A stretch of DNA of 64,000 nucleotides from Catenulispora sp. EB89 (GTDB lineage Bacteria; Actinomycetota; Actinomycetes; Streptomycetales; Catenulisporaceae): contig NZ_JBGCCU010000017.1 of the NCBI RefSeq assembly GCF_041261445.1, positions 124,001 through 188,000 of the forward strand. Reading direction: 5' to 3'. Shown one piece after another: positions 35,201-43,482 of this stretch (its first letter is position 1; every line of letters starts with the position of its first letter). Below the pieces are notes generated by a model. That model searched no databases and was not told where the DNA came from. It was given only the letters and a program-made list of their open reading frames with translations. A program made the translations under genes and the position numbers.

Positions 35201-38200
35201 GCTGGATCGGGCCCCGGGGCCCCGTCTGCGCGGTTCCGGCCGGGAGGTCCGGGTTGAGCTTGGCCAGCGGCTCGAGGGTGACGGCGTCGTCCGGCGCGAT
35301 GAGGTCGTTCGCCAGGACGTCGACCGCTATCCGGGCTCCGGGGGCCGCGGTCACGTCGTCGTCGACGGCGACCGGCGGCTGCGGCGGACCCGGTGGGACG
35401 ACCGCGATCCGCAGACTCGCCGTGCCCGAGCCGCCGTACGGGTCCACGACCCGGTATTCGAACTCGTCGGTCCCGGACACGGTGGGAAAGGCCTGGTAGG
35501 TCAGCGAGGTCGCGTTCCAGGACAGGACCCGGCCCAGAGCCGGCGCCGAGGCGAGGCCGGTCACGGCGACCGAGTCGCCGTCGGGATCGGCTCCGACCGT
35601 GGCGATCGGGATCGTGATGGTGTCGCCGGCCACGGCGCGCGCCTCTACGTCATAGGGCTCCGGCGAACGGTTCGGGTTCGACGGCGACGGCAGCGGTTCG
35701 ACGGTGATGTGCACGCGGCCGACCGCCGACCCGCCTTCCGGGTTGCGCACGACATAGTCCGCCTCGACGGTGAGCGGCGTGAGGACCGACGCCGGAGCCG
35801 CATAGCGGACGGTCGAGCCGGCGACGTAGGCGGATCCGACACCCGTGGTGCCGCCGTCGGGACCGGTGACGCGAAGCGTGCCGGGAATCGGCACTCCCTG
35901 CACATCGGCGTCCAGGCTCAACGGCGCTCCGCCGGGATCGGTGTCGTCGTCCAGGACCGGCACGGCGACGCTGTCGCCGGCCCGGACCGTGGCTTCGCTG
36001 TCGCCGGCGACCGGGGTGTCCACATCCGGAGGCGGAAGCTGCGTAACGGTGATCTCGCCGGTGACCGGCGCCGTCTGGCCGTCCGTGATCGTATAGCGCA
36101 CGATCCGCGACGCCGGAGCCAGCGTCGGAGTCAGAGCCCTGATGCTGACCCAGCGTCCGTCGACGACCGCCGCGGCCAGCTGGCCGGGGTCTGACGGCGT
36201 CGCGCCCTGGACGGCGAGCAGCGCCCCGGACGGGTCGTAGTCCGCAGCCGGTACGTCGACGCGCGTCGGCTGCTGGCCGTGCAGCACGGCCGTGATGGGT
36301 ACCGTCACCGGCGGCTGGGCCGTGGCCGGAACCGCGACGACGTCGACCCGGATCGTGCCCGGTGCGAACGGCGCGTCCCCGAAGCGGGCGGTGTACGAGA
36401 GCACGAACGTGCCCGGACGGTCCGCAGCGATGGTGACCGTGCCGGTCCGCTGGTCTGTGGCCACCTGGGTACCGGCGGGACTGGCGAGCGTGGAGGCCAG
36501 GGCGAGCTCGGCTGAGGGGTTCAGCGGGTCCGACCCGGGCAGGTCGTTGTCCAGCGGGTGCACCACGATCGGCCGCCCGACTTCGCCGCGCGCCAGGTCC
36601 GGCTCGGTGACCGCGGCCGTCGGCCGGGCCGTCGGGGCCTGTACGGCGATCGTCACGGTACCGGACACCGGGGTGCCGACCCCGTCGGAGACCTGGTAGT
36701 TCACGGTCTGGGTGCCGGGCGTCGCCGGCGCCGTGTAGTCCAGGAACCCGTCCGGGCTCGCGACCGCCGTCCCCGCCTTGGCGGTCGCCGAGGCCAGCGA
36801 GAGGGGATCGCCGTCGGGATCACGCCAGTCGGCGAGGACCGGCAGGTCGAGGCGGGCGCCTTCGGTGACCGGGTACGGCTTCGACTGGTAGCCGGTCCGC
36901 AACTGCGGGACACCGTTCTCGTCGGCCGTCCTCACCGTGACCGTCACCGCTGCGCTCGCGCTCAGGCCCTTCCCGTCGTCGATGGTGTACCGGAATTCGA
37001 CGGTGCCGCGCGCATCCGGTCCGAGGGTCAGAGCGACGGTCTGGCCGTCGGGGGAGATCGCAGTGCCTGCGGACGCCGCTACCGGCTTCGTGACCTGCGA
37101 TACCGCCAGGATGCTTCCGGCCGGATCGGAATCGTTGTCCAGAACGTGCAACAGCGTGGTGCGCCCGGGGCGTGCTCCGAGATGATCGTCGACCGCCTTC
37201 GGCGGCTTTTTGCGCGCCGAGTTGTCGTCGCCGTTGTTCTGCTGGGGATCGCCGGCCTTCGGCGACGGCGGCGGGTGTGTGGCGGACCAGTCGTCTACTC
37301 TGCGCTGGTCGGTCAGGTCCCAGACCGCGCCGTTCGTGAGGTCGTTGAGCACCAGGGAGCCGCGGTTCTGGCGGAACACGGGGCGGATGAGCGCCAAAGC
37401 GTTGTCGACGTCCCCGCGCGCGGCGGGTCGGCCGTCGCACGACTGGACGTAGTTGAACGCCGATCCGGCCCAGGCCGCATTGACACAGCCGTCCAGCAGA
37501 ACCGGTGCCGCGGGAGTCCCCGTGCCGGAGTGGTAAAGCACTGTGACCGAGCCCGAGGACAGGTCGACCGCGTCCAGCGCGGTGGGGGTCGCTACGACGA
37601 CGGCGGGGGCGTCAGGCCCGGGCATCTGGAGCACGGCTGCCGGGTCCGGCTCGGGGATCTGCACCGTCGGTCCGCCGGCCACGGACAGCGTGCCGGAGCC
37701 GGTGTCGAAGGCGATCAGATGCGAGCCGACGGCCGTGGCCTGGAACCCGGACCGGCTCGGGTCCGGGGTGGACGTCCCCGACCGACCCGGGTTCGAGGCC
37801 TGAGTCGTCAGGCCGGCGCCGGCGGCCGTGGTCGAGCCGAGCCGACCGTATACGGGTGCCGCGAACGTGCCGTCGTGGCCGACCGAGATCGTGACGGTCT
37901 TCCCGGCGGCGGACAGCGCGTGGACGGCTCCGTCCACGCCGACCGCCAGGGCGGCGCCCGTCGCGCCGAGCTTGGCCGTCGGCGCAGCCGTGGTCGGATC
38001 GATGGCGGCCAAGGAGGTCAGACCCGCCGCGCTCACCCGCATCGCCCAGACCTGGCCCGCCCTCGGGTCCAGGAGCGCCAGCGTGCCGCCGGCCAGCTCG
38101 ACGCGGTCCACGGCCGGCACCGGGATCGACTGGTCGGACTGAGCGACGGCGCGGTCGACGTCGACCGGGTAGAGCCGGCCCGCCGCGCGGTCCCACGCGG

Positions 38201-38483
38201 CGACGGCCGAGCCGTCCTGGAGCACATCCAACTGGTAGGCCTCCTGCGCCTGCCCCGGCGGGTTGAAGAACCCGTCGAGCTGACCAGCCGGTTTGTTGAC
38301 CCGGCCGAACTCGCCGTCGCGGTCGCTGGTGACCCAGATGCCACCGTCGTTGAGGTCGGCGTGCCGCGCGGTGTACCCGGTCGCGAACACCGCCGAGGCC
38401 ACCAGGGCGGTGACGCTCGCCGCCAGGGCGGTGCCGGACACGGCGCGGCGCCAGCGCGACGGTATCCCGTGGAGGACGATCAT
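32202..38483 (-). CDS. giant membrane-anchored surface protein with cadherin/Ig-like and FN3 repeats
   Basis: The ~2,093-residue product starts MIVLHGIPSRWRRAVSG with a single membrane or signal-anchor helix (about 14-36). Residues ~50-420 have beta-propeller-like repeats (SGGTLALLDPRAGQVWAMRV-type strands). Then follow about eight or nine Big/cadherin-like modules marked by VLDNDSDPAGS, VDVLANDLIAPDD and similar, then four FN3 modules from about 1560 (VDLSWAAPADNGAPILSYEV, LHLTWNPPPDDGTPVQTYLV). The C-terminus is Gly/Cys rich (CGGGGGTACKGGSCTDKSC) and ends in a small Cys-containing beta domain. It is presumably the extracellular scaffold or adhesin of the system. It is 14 bp from MoxR and 25 bp from the kinase gene. 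Confidence 0.85.
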   Translation of the reverse strand: MIVLHGIPSRWRRAVSGTALAASVTALVASAVFATGYTARHADLNDGGIWVTSDRDGEFGRVNKPAGQLDGFFNPPGQAQEAYQLDVLQDGSAVAAWDRAAGRLYPVDVDRAVAQSDQSIPVPAVDRVELAGGTLALLDPRAGQVWAMRVSAAGLTSLAAIDPTTAAPTAKLGATGAALAVGVDGAVHALSAAGKTVTISVGHDGTFAAPVYGRLGSTTAAGAGLTTQASNPGRSGTSTPDPSRSGFQATAVGSHLIAFDTGSGTLSVAGGPTVQIPEPDPAAVLQMPGPDAPAVVVATPTALDAVDLSSGSVTVLYHSGTGTPAAPVLLDGCVNAAWAGSAFNYVQSCDGRPAARGDVDNALALIRPVFRQNRGSLVLNDLTNGAVWDLTDQRRVDDWSATHPPPSPKAGDPQQNNGDDNSARKKPPKAVDDHLGARPGRTTLLHVLDNDSDPAGSILAVSQVTKPVAASAGTAISPDGQTVALTLGPDARGTVEFRYTIDDGKGLSASAAVTVTVRTADENGVPQLRTGYQSKPYPVTEGARLDLPVLADWRDPDGDPLSLASATAKAGTAVASPDGFLDYTAPATPGTQTVNYQVSDGVGTPVSGTVTIAVQAPTARPTAAVTEPDLARGEVGRPIVVHPLDNDLPGSDPLNPSAELALASTLASPAGTQVATDQRTGTVTIAADRPGTFVLSYTARFGDAPFAPGTIRVDVVAVPATAQPPVTVPITAVLHGQQPTRVDVPAADYDPSGALLAVQGATPSDPGQLAAAVVDGRWVSIRALTPTLAPASRIVRYTITDGQTAPVTGEITVTQLPPPDVDTPVAGDSEATVRAGDSVAVPVLDDDTDPGGAPLSLDADVQGVPIPGTLRVTGPDGGTTGVGSAYVAGSTVRYAAPASVLTPLTVEADYVVRNPEGGSAVGRVHITVEPLPSPSNPNRSPEPYDVEARAVAGDTITIPIATVGADPDGDSVAVTGLASAPALGRVLSWNATSLTYQAFPTVSGTDEFEYRVVDPYGGSGTASLRIAVVPPGPPQPPVAVDDDVTAAPGARIAVDVLANDLIAPDDAVTLEPLAKLNPDLPAGTAQTGPRGPIQLTAPAANGRPLVVSYGVGDGVGTPSLAVVTVHGRVGYDIPAVCADAYPKPAGAASATVDIAKQCSDPDDPGGPIVVTRAFDAHAQVSAGQVVVPLDNRPHVVAFEVRDAGGALSLGLIHVPAAGTGAPYVRDASPIAVPATGSTTVDLAGRVADPAGKPVRLTTTDRLWTAPRAGLTVRSQGVGQLVLSAAGGYTGPAAVTFEVTDGSSLTDPAAQVTVLTIPVQVGRDTPVLRCPSDPLTLVEGGPAATLDLVSVCHVWVGDPATLAGLRYTAAWHTQVGGMSLPQPQGSTLTLAADGKAVPGAQGSIDIGVAGFASARSTLAIAVEPAPPPSVVPITVDGVKAGETRTVNLDSYVRSELRDPAVSVVSVHQESGLAATATVAGATVRVTPGAASKGTMTFSVAVSDVADRTRADRIAVGLITLHVLGLPDAPGAPVVGRTVLSHSVDLSWAAPADNGAPILSYEVDAAGHRQTCPGSPCTIMGLTNGTAYSFTVRATNLVGQGQPSTPSAPAVPNTVPGAVTGLAASLPQDGTLHLTWNPPPDDGTPVQTYLVTWTGGGRQSVTVSSVTATGLANDAQYTFTVVAVNAQGTGPSVNVTGQSAGIPKTPGAPTLTSVDSADAASRAVSVSWTPVDPNGPSPTTYTVTRTGNGTKTVCTNVAAAACTDDGLANDGTVYSYTVTAANADAGSGSGHSSPPGPAAQMVATATPDPITGVSATPTGTDGQARLQFDAPASHGASSTVRCTWSGGSCGTWTMPASGQSHVTETVDGLPNGTTVTLNVSDCNGSPGGAYAGNPCDSTVGTDITTYGPLKNLAISTSANAQTVNFTVSVDPNGRPATVTVRTSKQTQTFNTGTSGWSWSGSDTMGYSATDTITVTVSDSGRASLNQSAQQSTPAPPPPPPSPTVTVTKGTACGGGGGTACKGGSCTDKSCAYVHVQTANFGGTVSCSFNSDHGNGGWFLQTYGPNDSHDSINWYGWPGTTVTVTCNGVVGSMRWY

Positions 38484-38508
38484 GGTCGTGTCAACTCCCT
38501 GTGGTGTT

Positions 38509-39987
38509 TCAGCGCCCGCATCCTTCGGGGGACCAGTCGGGCTGGGCGTCGCTCCCGTCGGCGCGCACGACCTTGACCTGCACACACAGCCGGGTCCCGG
38601 CCGGATCGGGGAGGTCCAGGGTCGCGGTTCTGGTCACGCCGTGACGGGATCCGTCAGAGGTCTGCCATTGAAAGGTGTCGCTGGCCTGCGCGGCCGAGTA
38701 GTTCCAGGTGAAGCGCAAGACGGCCGGGCTGGGACGGACGACGGCCACCACCGGGACGCCCGGCGGGAGGTCCTCGCCGACCAGGCCCGCGCCGCCGGGT
38801 GCGGAGTCCCCGGTGCCCGACGCGCGGGGTGCCGGGGTTCCATGTCCGCCGCCGGTCAGGACGGACGCCGCGATGATCGCGGCACAGACGAGGACGGCGG
38901 CGGCGCCTGCGGCGACCCACTTTCCCCGGGCGCCGTCCGGGACGGGGCGTTCGACCGACTCCGGCTCGTTGACCTTGAGTTTTGTGCGCTCAGGGTCTGA
39001 TATGACGTGGGACGGGGGTCCGGGCCGCAGTGATGTCTGGGACGACGGGTCCTCCGGGCGGTAACCAGGCCTGAACTGGCCGGCGCCACCGCGCCGCTGA
39101 GTCGCCTCCGGCCTGGATCCGGGCCCCGGCACCGGTCCGGGCTCGGACCGGTGCCCGCCGAGCCGCTCCCCGATGGCCGTCAGCCGTGCGCACACCGACT
39201 CGGCCGACTCCGGCCGCGACGCGGGCCTCGGAGCCAGCAGGGCGGTCACGAGCTGGTCGAGTTCGTGCGGCCCGCCGGGCAGCGCCAGGGCCGGCGCGGT
39301 CCGGGTCATGATCCGCTGCTCGATCTCGTCGGCGGAGTTCGCGCCCCCGGGGTCGTGGAACGGCGACTGTCCTTTCAGGACATGCCACAGCGTCGCGCCC
39401 AACGAGTACAGGTCGGACTGCACGGTGGCCGCCTCGCCGGCCAGGGTTTCCCGCGGCGACCACGGCACCGAGACGTTGAACTCGGACGAGGTCCGGGTCC
39501 CGGAACGCGTACCCACGATGCCGAAGTCCGACAGGTGGTAGCCGTGTTCGTTGATGAGGATGTTCGCCGGCTTCACGTCGCAGTGCACGAAGCCGGTCTC
39601 GTGCACCTTCGCCAGAGCACTCGCGATCTGGATTCCGACCCGCACCGCCTCGGCGACCGGGAACGGCCCGTCCTGCTTCAGCCGGGTCAGCAGGTCCCCG
39701 CCGGGGTAGTACGGCATGATCAGGATCCGCCGGCCGTCGCCTGTCGGCGGTGCGTCGATGATGCGCACGATGTGCGGATGCCCGTCGAACTGGGCCATGG
39801 CCTCGACCTCGCCGGTCCGGCGCCGGGTGGTCGCCTCCGGGCCGAGGGCGTCCAACACCTTCACCGCAACCTGCCGGCCGGTACCGACCTGCCGGTAGAG
39901 GTGGACGGTCGCGTGGCCGCCCCTCGCCAGGTCCCGGATCGGCACGTAGCCGGAGATCTGCAGCAGCTTGTCGCTCCCCGGTCTCAT
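38509..39987 (-). CDS. membrane Ser/Thr protein kinase (PknB-like, non-RD)
   Basis: The 492-residue protein has a kinase domain (about 12-275): GGHATVHL loop, Lys43 in VAVKVLD, catalytic loop HCDVKPANIL (135-144) with Cys replacing the usual Arg, and DFG at 154-156. A Pro-rich linker, one membrane helix (about 360-385) and a C-terminal extracellular domain of ~100 residues with FN3-like strands (VLRFTWNYSAAQASDTFQWQ) follow. The catalytic Asp is kept, so it is likely active. It shares the operon with a PP2C phosphatase and two FHA proteins, a complete phospho-signalling set, and overlaps the FHA gene by four bases. Confidence 0.92.
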   Translation of the reverse strand: MRPGSDKLLQISGYVPIRDLARGGHATVHLYRQVGTGRQVAVKVLDALGPEATTRRRTGEVEAMAQFDGHPHIVRIIDAPPTGDGRRILIMPYYPGGDLLTRLKQDGPFPVAEAVRVGIQIASALAKVHETGFVHCDVKPANILINEHGYHLSDFGIVGTRSGTRTSSEFNVSVPWSPRETLAGEAATVQSDLYSLGATLWHVLKGQSPFHDPGGANSADEIEQRIMTRTAPALALPGGPHELDQLVTALLAPRPASRPESAESVCARLTAIGERLGGHRSEPGPVPGPGSRPEATQRRGGAGQFRPGYRPEDPSSQTSLRPGPPSHVISDPERTKLKVNEPESVERPVPDGARGKWVAAGAAAVLVCAAIIAASVLTGGGHGTPAPRASGTGDSAPGGAGLVGEDLPPGVPVVAVVRPSPAVLRFTWNYSAAQASDTFQWQTSDGSRHGVTRTATLDLPDPAGTRLCVQVKVVRADGSDAQPDWSPEGCGR

Positions 39988-41072
39988 CGCACGGCCCGGA
40001 GCTCGAAGGAGACGGCTTCGGACAGGTGCACCACGGTGCCGAGGCTGATGGCGATCGGGGTATGCGGCGGCAGAAGTTCGGGCTCTCGCGCCGGCGGGGC
40101 CACGTACGTACCGTTACGCGAGCCGAGATCGACGACGAGGACCTGCCAGCCGTCCAGACGGATCTCGACATGCTCGCGGGACACCTCGGGGTCGCTGACC
40201 CGGACGATGTCCGGACGACGGCCGGCGGGCAGGTCGGTATCGCCGGGACTGCGGCCCAGGACCACGTCTCGCTCCAGGCGCAGAGGCTCCGGATCGGTCG
40301 ACAGCATCAGCTCGCCGAGCGGAGGGCGAGGCACGGTGCTGACCCGCCGGTCCGGAATCGGGGATCCGCAGACGCGGCACGATTCGGCCTCGGGCGGGTT
40401 CGGGTGCTCGCCGGGACAGTGGACTGCCGAAACGGTGACGGAGCCGTTCGCGGAACGGGGAGACCAGGTGCGGCGCCTCGTTGCTTCGGCGTCGACATCT
40501 TCGGGCTCGTAGACCGGGGAGTCCGGAACCGTTACACGGACGGGTTCGTCCTCGACGCTGTGTTCGCCCAGCAGCCGCTTGGTCCAGGGCAGCTCGGCGA
40601 TGATCTGGGTGTAGAACCCGACTGATGTGGTTTCCGGCTTCGGCATCGGCGTACCGAGCGCTGAAGCGGGGACCACGCCGACCGCAAGCGGAACCGAGGC
40701 TTCCGCGGATCCCGTCTGGTCGCGGGCCGACAGGCGGAAACCCTGAAGCGCTCCCGAGACTCGACGGTCGGCGCCGGACGCGATGGTGACGAGGCTGCCG
40801 TCGGTGAGGTGCAGCACGGCCTCGGCGGCGCCGCGTACCACGGCGCGCGTGGTGTCGCCGTCCCGGTGGACGAACGCGTACGCGGCCGGCGTCGTGCCCA
40901 GGGTGTTCAGCACCTCGTCGGACGACGCCGCGTCGCGGATCAGGCGCCACCAGCGGGCCACGGCCGGGTCCTCGGGCGAGGCCTCGGCCAGGAGCCAGGA
41001 TCGGGGGCCGGCGACGGCGGTCCAGGTGCCCGGCGCGAAGACGAGGTCGGCGACCGGGTCGTGAGCGGTCAC
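39984..41072 (-). CDS. FHA-domain protein with zinc-ribbon linker
   Basis: The 362-residue protein has an uncharacterised N-terminal ~190 residues (TWTAVAGPRSWLLAEASPED at the start), a four-residue metal knuckle CPGEHPNPPEAESCRVCG at about 218-235, and a C-terminal FHA domain (about 262-350) with VVLGRSPGDTDLP, VSDPEVSREHVEIRL and VDLGSRNGTYV. FHA domains bind phosphothreonine, probably placed by the neighbouring kinase. The N-terminal region may be a partner-binding or RDD-type domain. GTGA overlaps with PP2C and kinase genes couple all three. Confidence 0.88.
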   Translation of the reverse strand: MTAHDPVADLVFAPGTWTAVAGPRSWLLAEASPEDPAVARWWRLIRDAASSDEVLNTLGTTPAAYAFVHRDGDTTRAVVRGAAEAVLHLTDGSLVTIASGADRRVSGALQGFRLSARDQTGSAEASVPLAVGVVPASALGTPMPKPETTSVGFYTQIIAELPWTKRLLGEHSVEDEPVRVTVPDSPVYEPEDVDAEATRRRTWSPRSANGSVTVSAVHCPGEHPNPPEAESCRVCGSPIPDRRVSTVPRPPLGELMLSTDPEPLRLERDVVLGRSPGDTDLPAGRRPDIVRVSDPEVSREHVEIRLDGWQVLVVDLGSRNGTYVAPPAREPELLPPHTPIAISLGTVVHLSEAVSFELRAVR

Positions 41073-41854
41073 CGGAGGGCCTCCGTCCCTATGTGCCGAG
41101 GCTGGGTGTCCTCACCCGTGGTTCCGGCCGCGACGATCCGGTGGTCGACGACCACCGCAGAAACGTCGTCCCGGCCGCCGGCTGCGATCGCGGCCCGGAC
41201 CAGGGCCCGGGCCGCGGCTGCCGCGTCAGGTTCGGCGTTCAGCGTCTCGGCGATCACACTGTCGGGGAGTTCCAGGCACAGTCCGTCGGAACAGATCAGA
41301 AAGCGTTCGCCGGGTACCGTCGGCAAGACTCTGATATCGGGTTCGGAGGCGGGCTCCGAGCCCAGCGAGCGGGTGACCAGGCTCCGTCGGCCGACTCCGA
41401 CGGCGGCGTCGCGGAACGTCACAGCGGCTTGCGCGACCTCGGCGGCCTCGTTGTGGTCGAGCGTGAGCTGGGTGAGCCGGCCCTTGGCCCACCGGTACAC
41501 ACGGCAGTCCCCGACGTTGAACACGACCCAGTGCTCCGTGCCCGCGACCCGCGCGATGCCGATGCCGGCGACGGTCGCCCCCATGCCTCGGTGATCCGGT
41601 TCCCGGGATGCGGAGGCGAGGATGTCGGCGTTCGCCTCGGCGAGCTGGGCCCGGAAGCCGTCCGGCGTCAGCACCGGTTCCGCGTCGAGCAGTCCCAGGC
41701 GCGCGACCGCCAGCGCGCTGGCCACCTCGCCGGCGGCGTGGCCGCCCATTCCGTCGGCGACAGCGAAGACGGACCGTCCGGCAAGCACCCGGTCCTCGTT
41801 GGCTCCGTGCCGCCCTCCGGCCTCGCTGGCTGCCCCAGCCGAGATTCCGAGCAT
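41069..41854 (-). CDS. PP2C-family Ser/Thr phosphatase
   Basis: The 261-residue protein has all PP2C metal motifs: GANEDRVLAG, FAVADGMGGHAAGEVAS, FNVGDCRVYRW, RFLICSDGLCLELPD and AGGRDDVSAVVV. It should reverse phosphorylation by the operon's kinase on the FHA partners or the secretion motor. Its start is one base past the stop of the preceding gene, and it overlaps the FHA gene by four bases. Confidence 0.95.
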   Translation of the reverse strand: MLGISAGAASEAGGRHGANEDRVLAGRSVFAVADGMGGHAAGEVASALAVARLGLLDAEPVLTPDGFRAQLAEANADILASASREPDHRGMGATVAGIGIARVAGTEHWVVFNVGDCRVYRWAKGRLTQLTLDHNEAAEVAQAAVTFRDAAVGVGRRSLVTRSLGSEPASEPDIRVLPTVPGERFLICSDGLCLELPDSVIAETLNAEPDAAAAARALVRAAIAAGGRDDVSAVVVDHRIVAAGTTGEDTQPRHIGTEALR

Positions 41855-41855
41855 G

Positions 41856-42536
41856 TCAAGCTCCTGTCTGCGGGCGAGCCGCCGGGACGGGGCCGCCTGT
41901 GCGGCTCGGCAGGTCCGGCGTCCGGTCCAGCAGGTCCGCGAGTCGCCGCCGGATCACCGCCCGCGACGTCGGGGTCCCGTGGTCCGGGCTGTTTGCGTCA
42001 TCGGACAGGTACCAGGCGCCATCCGGCTTCAGCGCGACGGCGAGGCTCACGGTGTGCCCGCCGGCCGTCGACTGCACCACCGTTGCCGCGGGTCCCCCTT
42101 CACGGGCACACCAGTCCACGAAGGTGTTGACGACTTTGGACAGCGGCTCGGCACCGTCGCCGAGATCCACCGCGAAGTGCCCGAACCTCCCGAGGCGAAG
42201 GGCGAGCCGGAGTCGGGGCGTGTCGAAGAAGTGCGTCACGACGGCTTGTTCGCCATGCCATCCTCCGACACTGGTCCGGGTGTGGCTCGAGGCCAGTGTC
42301 GCCGCCACTGCGAGGAGTTCCCGTTGCAGAGTGACACCGTCCGGGTTCTCCGGATCCGCAGAGTCCGCCACGCACAGGCCACGGATCACGAGCGATGCCA
42401 ACCCCGCGGCCACCACGCCCGCGCCGGGGCCGTTCGGCGTCAGTCGCAGGCGCTCACGGATCGGCTCGGCCGGGGCCGGGCACGACACCAGGAGGAATTC
42501 GAGCTCGGCAAAGGTCAGAAGCAGTGGAGCGGACAT
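41856..42536 (-). CDS. unknown protein, possibly EspG-like
   Basis: The ~226-residue product (ATG 42536, MSAPLLLTFAELEFLLVSC) has no membrane segment. The beginning, with LTFAELEFLL and later ASLVIRGLC, and the mixed alpha/beta outline vaguely recall EspG, the cytosolic chaperone of mycobacterial PE/PPE substrates. This is weak. Its place directly after the WXG-fold substrate gene and before the PP2C gene also suits a chaperone role. No conserved catalytic motif is visible. Confidence 0.6.
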   Translation of the reverse strand: MSAPLLLTFAELEFLLVSCPAPAEPIRERLRLTPNGPGAGVVAAGLASLVIRGLCVADSADPENPDGVTLQRELLAVAATLASSHTRTSVGGWHGEQAVVTHFFDTPRLRLALRLGRFGHFAVDLGDGAEPLSKVVNTFVDWCAREGGPAATVVQSTAGGHTVSLAVALKPDGAWYLSDDANSPDHGTPTSRAVIRRRLADLLDRTPDLPSRTGGPVPAARPQTGA

Positions 42537-42582
42537 GGGGCGTGGCCCTTCGAGACGGGGGCGCGAGGCGGGGGTTCCGGGT

Positions 42583-43482
42583 TCACAGATGGATGCTGCC
42601 AAGGACTGAACCGACGCCGCGGCTGATGATCCGGTTTACGGCTTCCGCAGCGTGGACGTGGGATTCGGCGGCGAAGACGGCGGAGTCGACGACGCTGGTG
42701 GCCGCCCAGCGAACGCCGTGCTCGATCTGCAGGCCGACATGCGGGTCGACAAGGCTGACGGCTTCGTAGGCGACGGTGGCCGCGATGAAGACGGGCTGCT
42801 GCGGGCCGGGAACGAGGCTCAGCCCATCGAGAACGGCGTTCACCTGGTGGTCGGCGGCCTCGTCACGCTCGCGTGCGGTGGTCGGGGCTTTGCCCGTCAT
42901 CAGGGAGCCGACGTTGAAGACCAGGTCCACGGCGGCGAATCCGCTGCTGACATGCCATTTGCTGACATGCCATTTGTTGACCTCCTCCAGGTTCTTCTCC
43001 ACGGCCTTGAGCTCGTCTGGCGTAGTCGCACCGGCCAGATACTGCGCCACGCGGAGACTCCCCGCGTAGAGGACCTTGGCCGTCTTAGGCGCGAGTTCCT
43101 CCAACTCCTTGGGAAACGTGAAGGGGAACTGGGAGATGTCGGCGACCTTCAGGAGCTTGTCGATGTCCTGATCCCAGGCCACGCCATCGCCACTGCCACC
43201 GGCCGAGCCCCCGAAGCCCTCACTGGCCTGCCGCTGCTGCGCCGCGTTGATCCGCAGGATGAAGCCGGCCCCGCGGAGCCACTGCTCGACCTGGGCCAGC
43301 CGATCCGCCAGAACGGTGTCCCAGTGGTGTCGAAACTCGTCGGCGTAGCCACCCTCCCAGTACAAGCGCGAGAGCAGCGTCGTGACCTCGTTCCGAATGG
43401 TGTCGAACTGCTCCGCGGCCGTCACCATGCGCTGGGCTTGTATCTCCAGCGCGTCCGGGTCCGCTCCGCTCAGCGAGGACAC
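42583..43482 (-). CDS. WXG100-like N-terminal domain protein, probable T7 substrate
   Basis: Residues 1-100 resemble a WXG100 hairpin: QAQRMVTAAEQFDTIRNEV, the turn YWEGGYADEFRHHWDT (Trp-Glu-Gly) and VEQWLRGAGFILRINAAQQRQ. The C-terminal ~190 residues are helical (ADHQVNAVLDGLSLVPGPQQ, VIFAA-type segments) with a hydrophobic stretch and no toxin motif I know. A tandem 15-bp duplication (42946-42975) gives KWHVSKWHVS. As first gene of the operon and LXG-like in layout it is probably a substrate. GTG start after a purine-rich site at 43487-43492. Confidence 0.75.
   Translation of the reverse strand: MSSLSGADPDALEIQAQRMVTAAEQFDTIRNEVTTLLSRLYWEGGYADEFRHHWDTVLADRLAQVEQWLRGAGFILRINAAQQRQASEGFGGSAGGSGDGVAWDQDIDKLLKVADISQFPFTFPKELEELAPKTAKVLYAGSLRVAQYLAGATTPDELKAVEKNLEEVNKWHVSKWHVSSGFAAVDLVFNVGSLMTGKAPTTARERDEAADHQVNAVLDGLSLVPGPQQPVFIAATVAYEAVSLVDPHVGLQIEHGVRWAATSVVDSAVFAAESHVHAAEAVNRIISRGVGSVLGSIHL
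42946..42975. repeat. 15-bp tandem duplication inside coding region
   Basis: gctgacatgccattt is present twice in a row (42946-42960 and 42961-42975), in frame, duplicating five residues (KWHVS) in the WXG-like protein. The exactness suggests a recent event. Confidence 0.85.
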
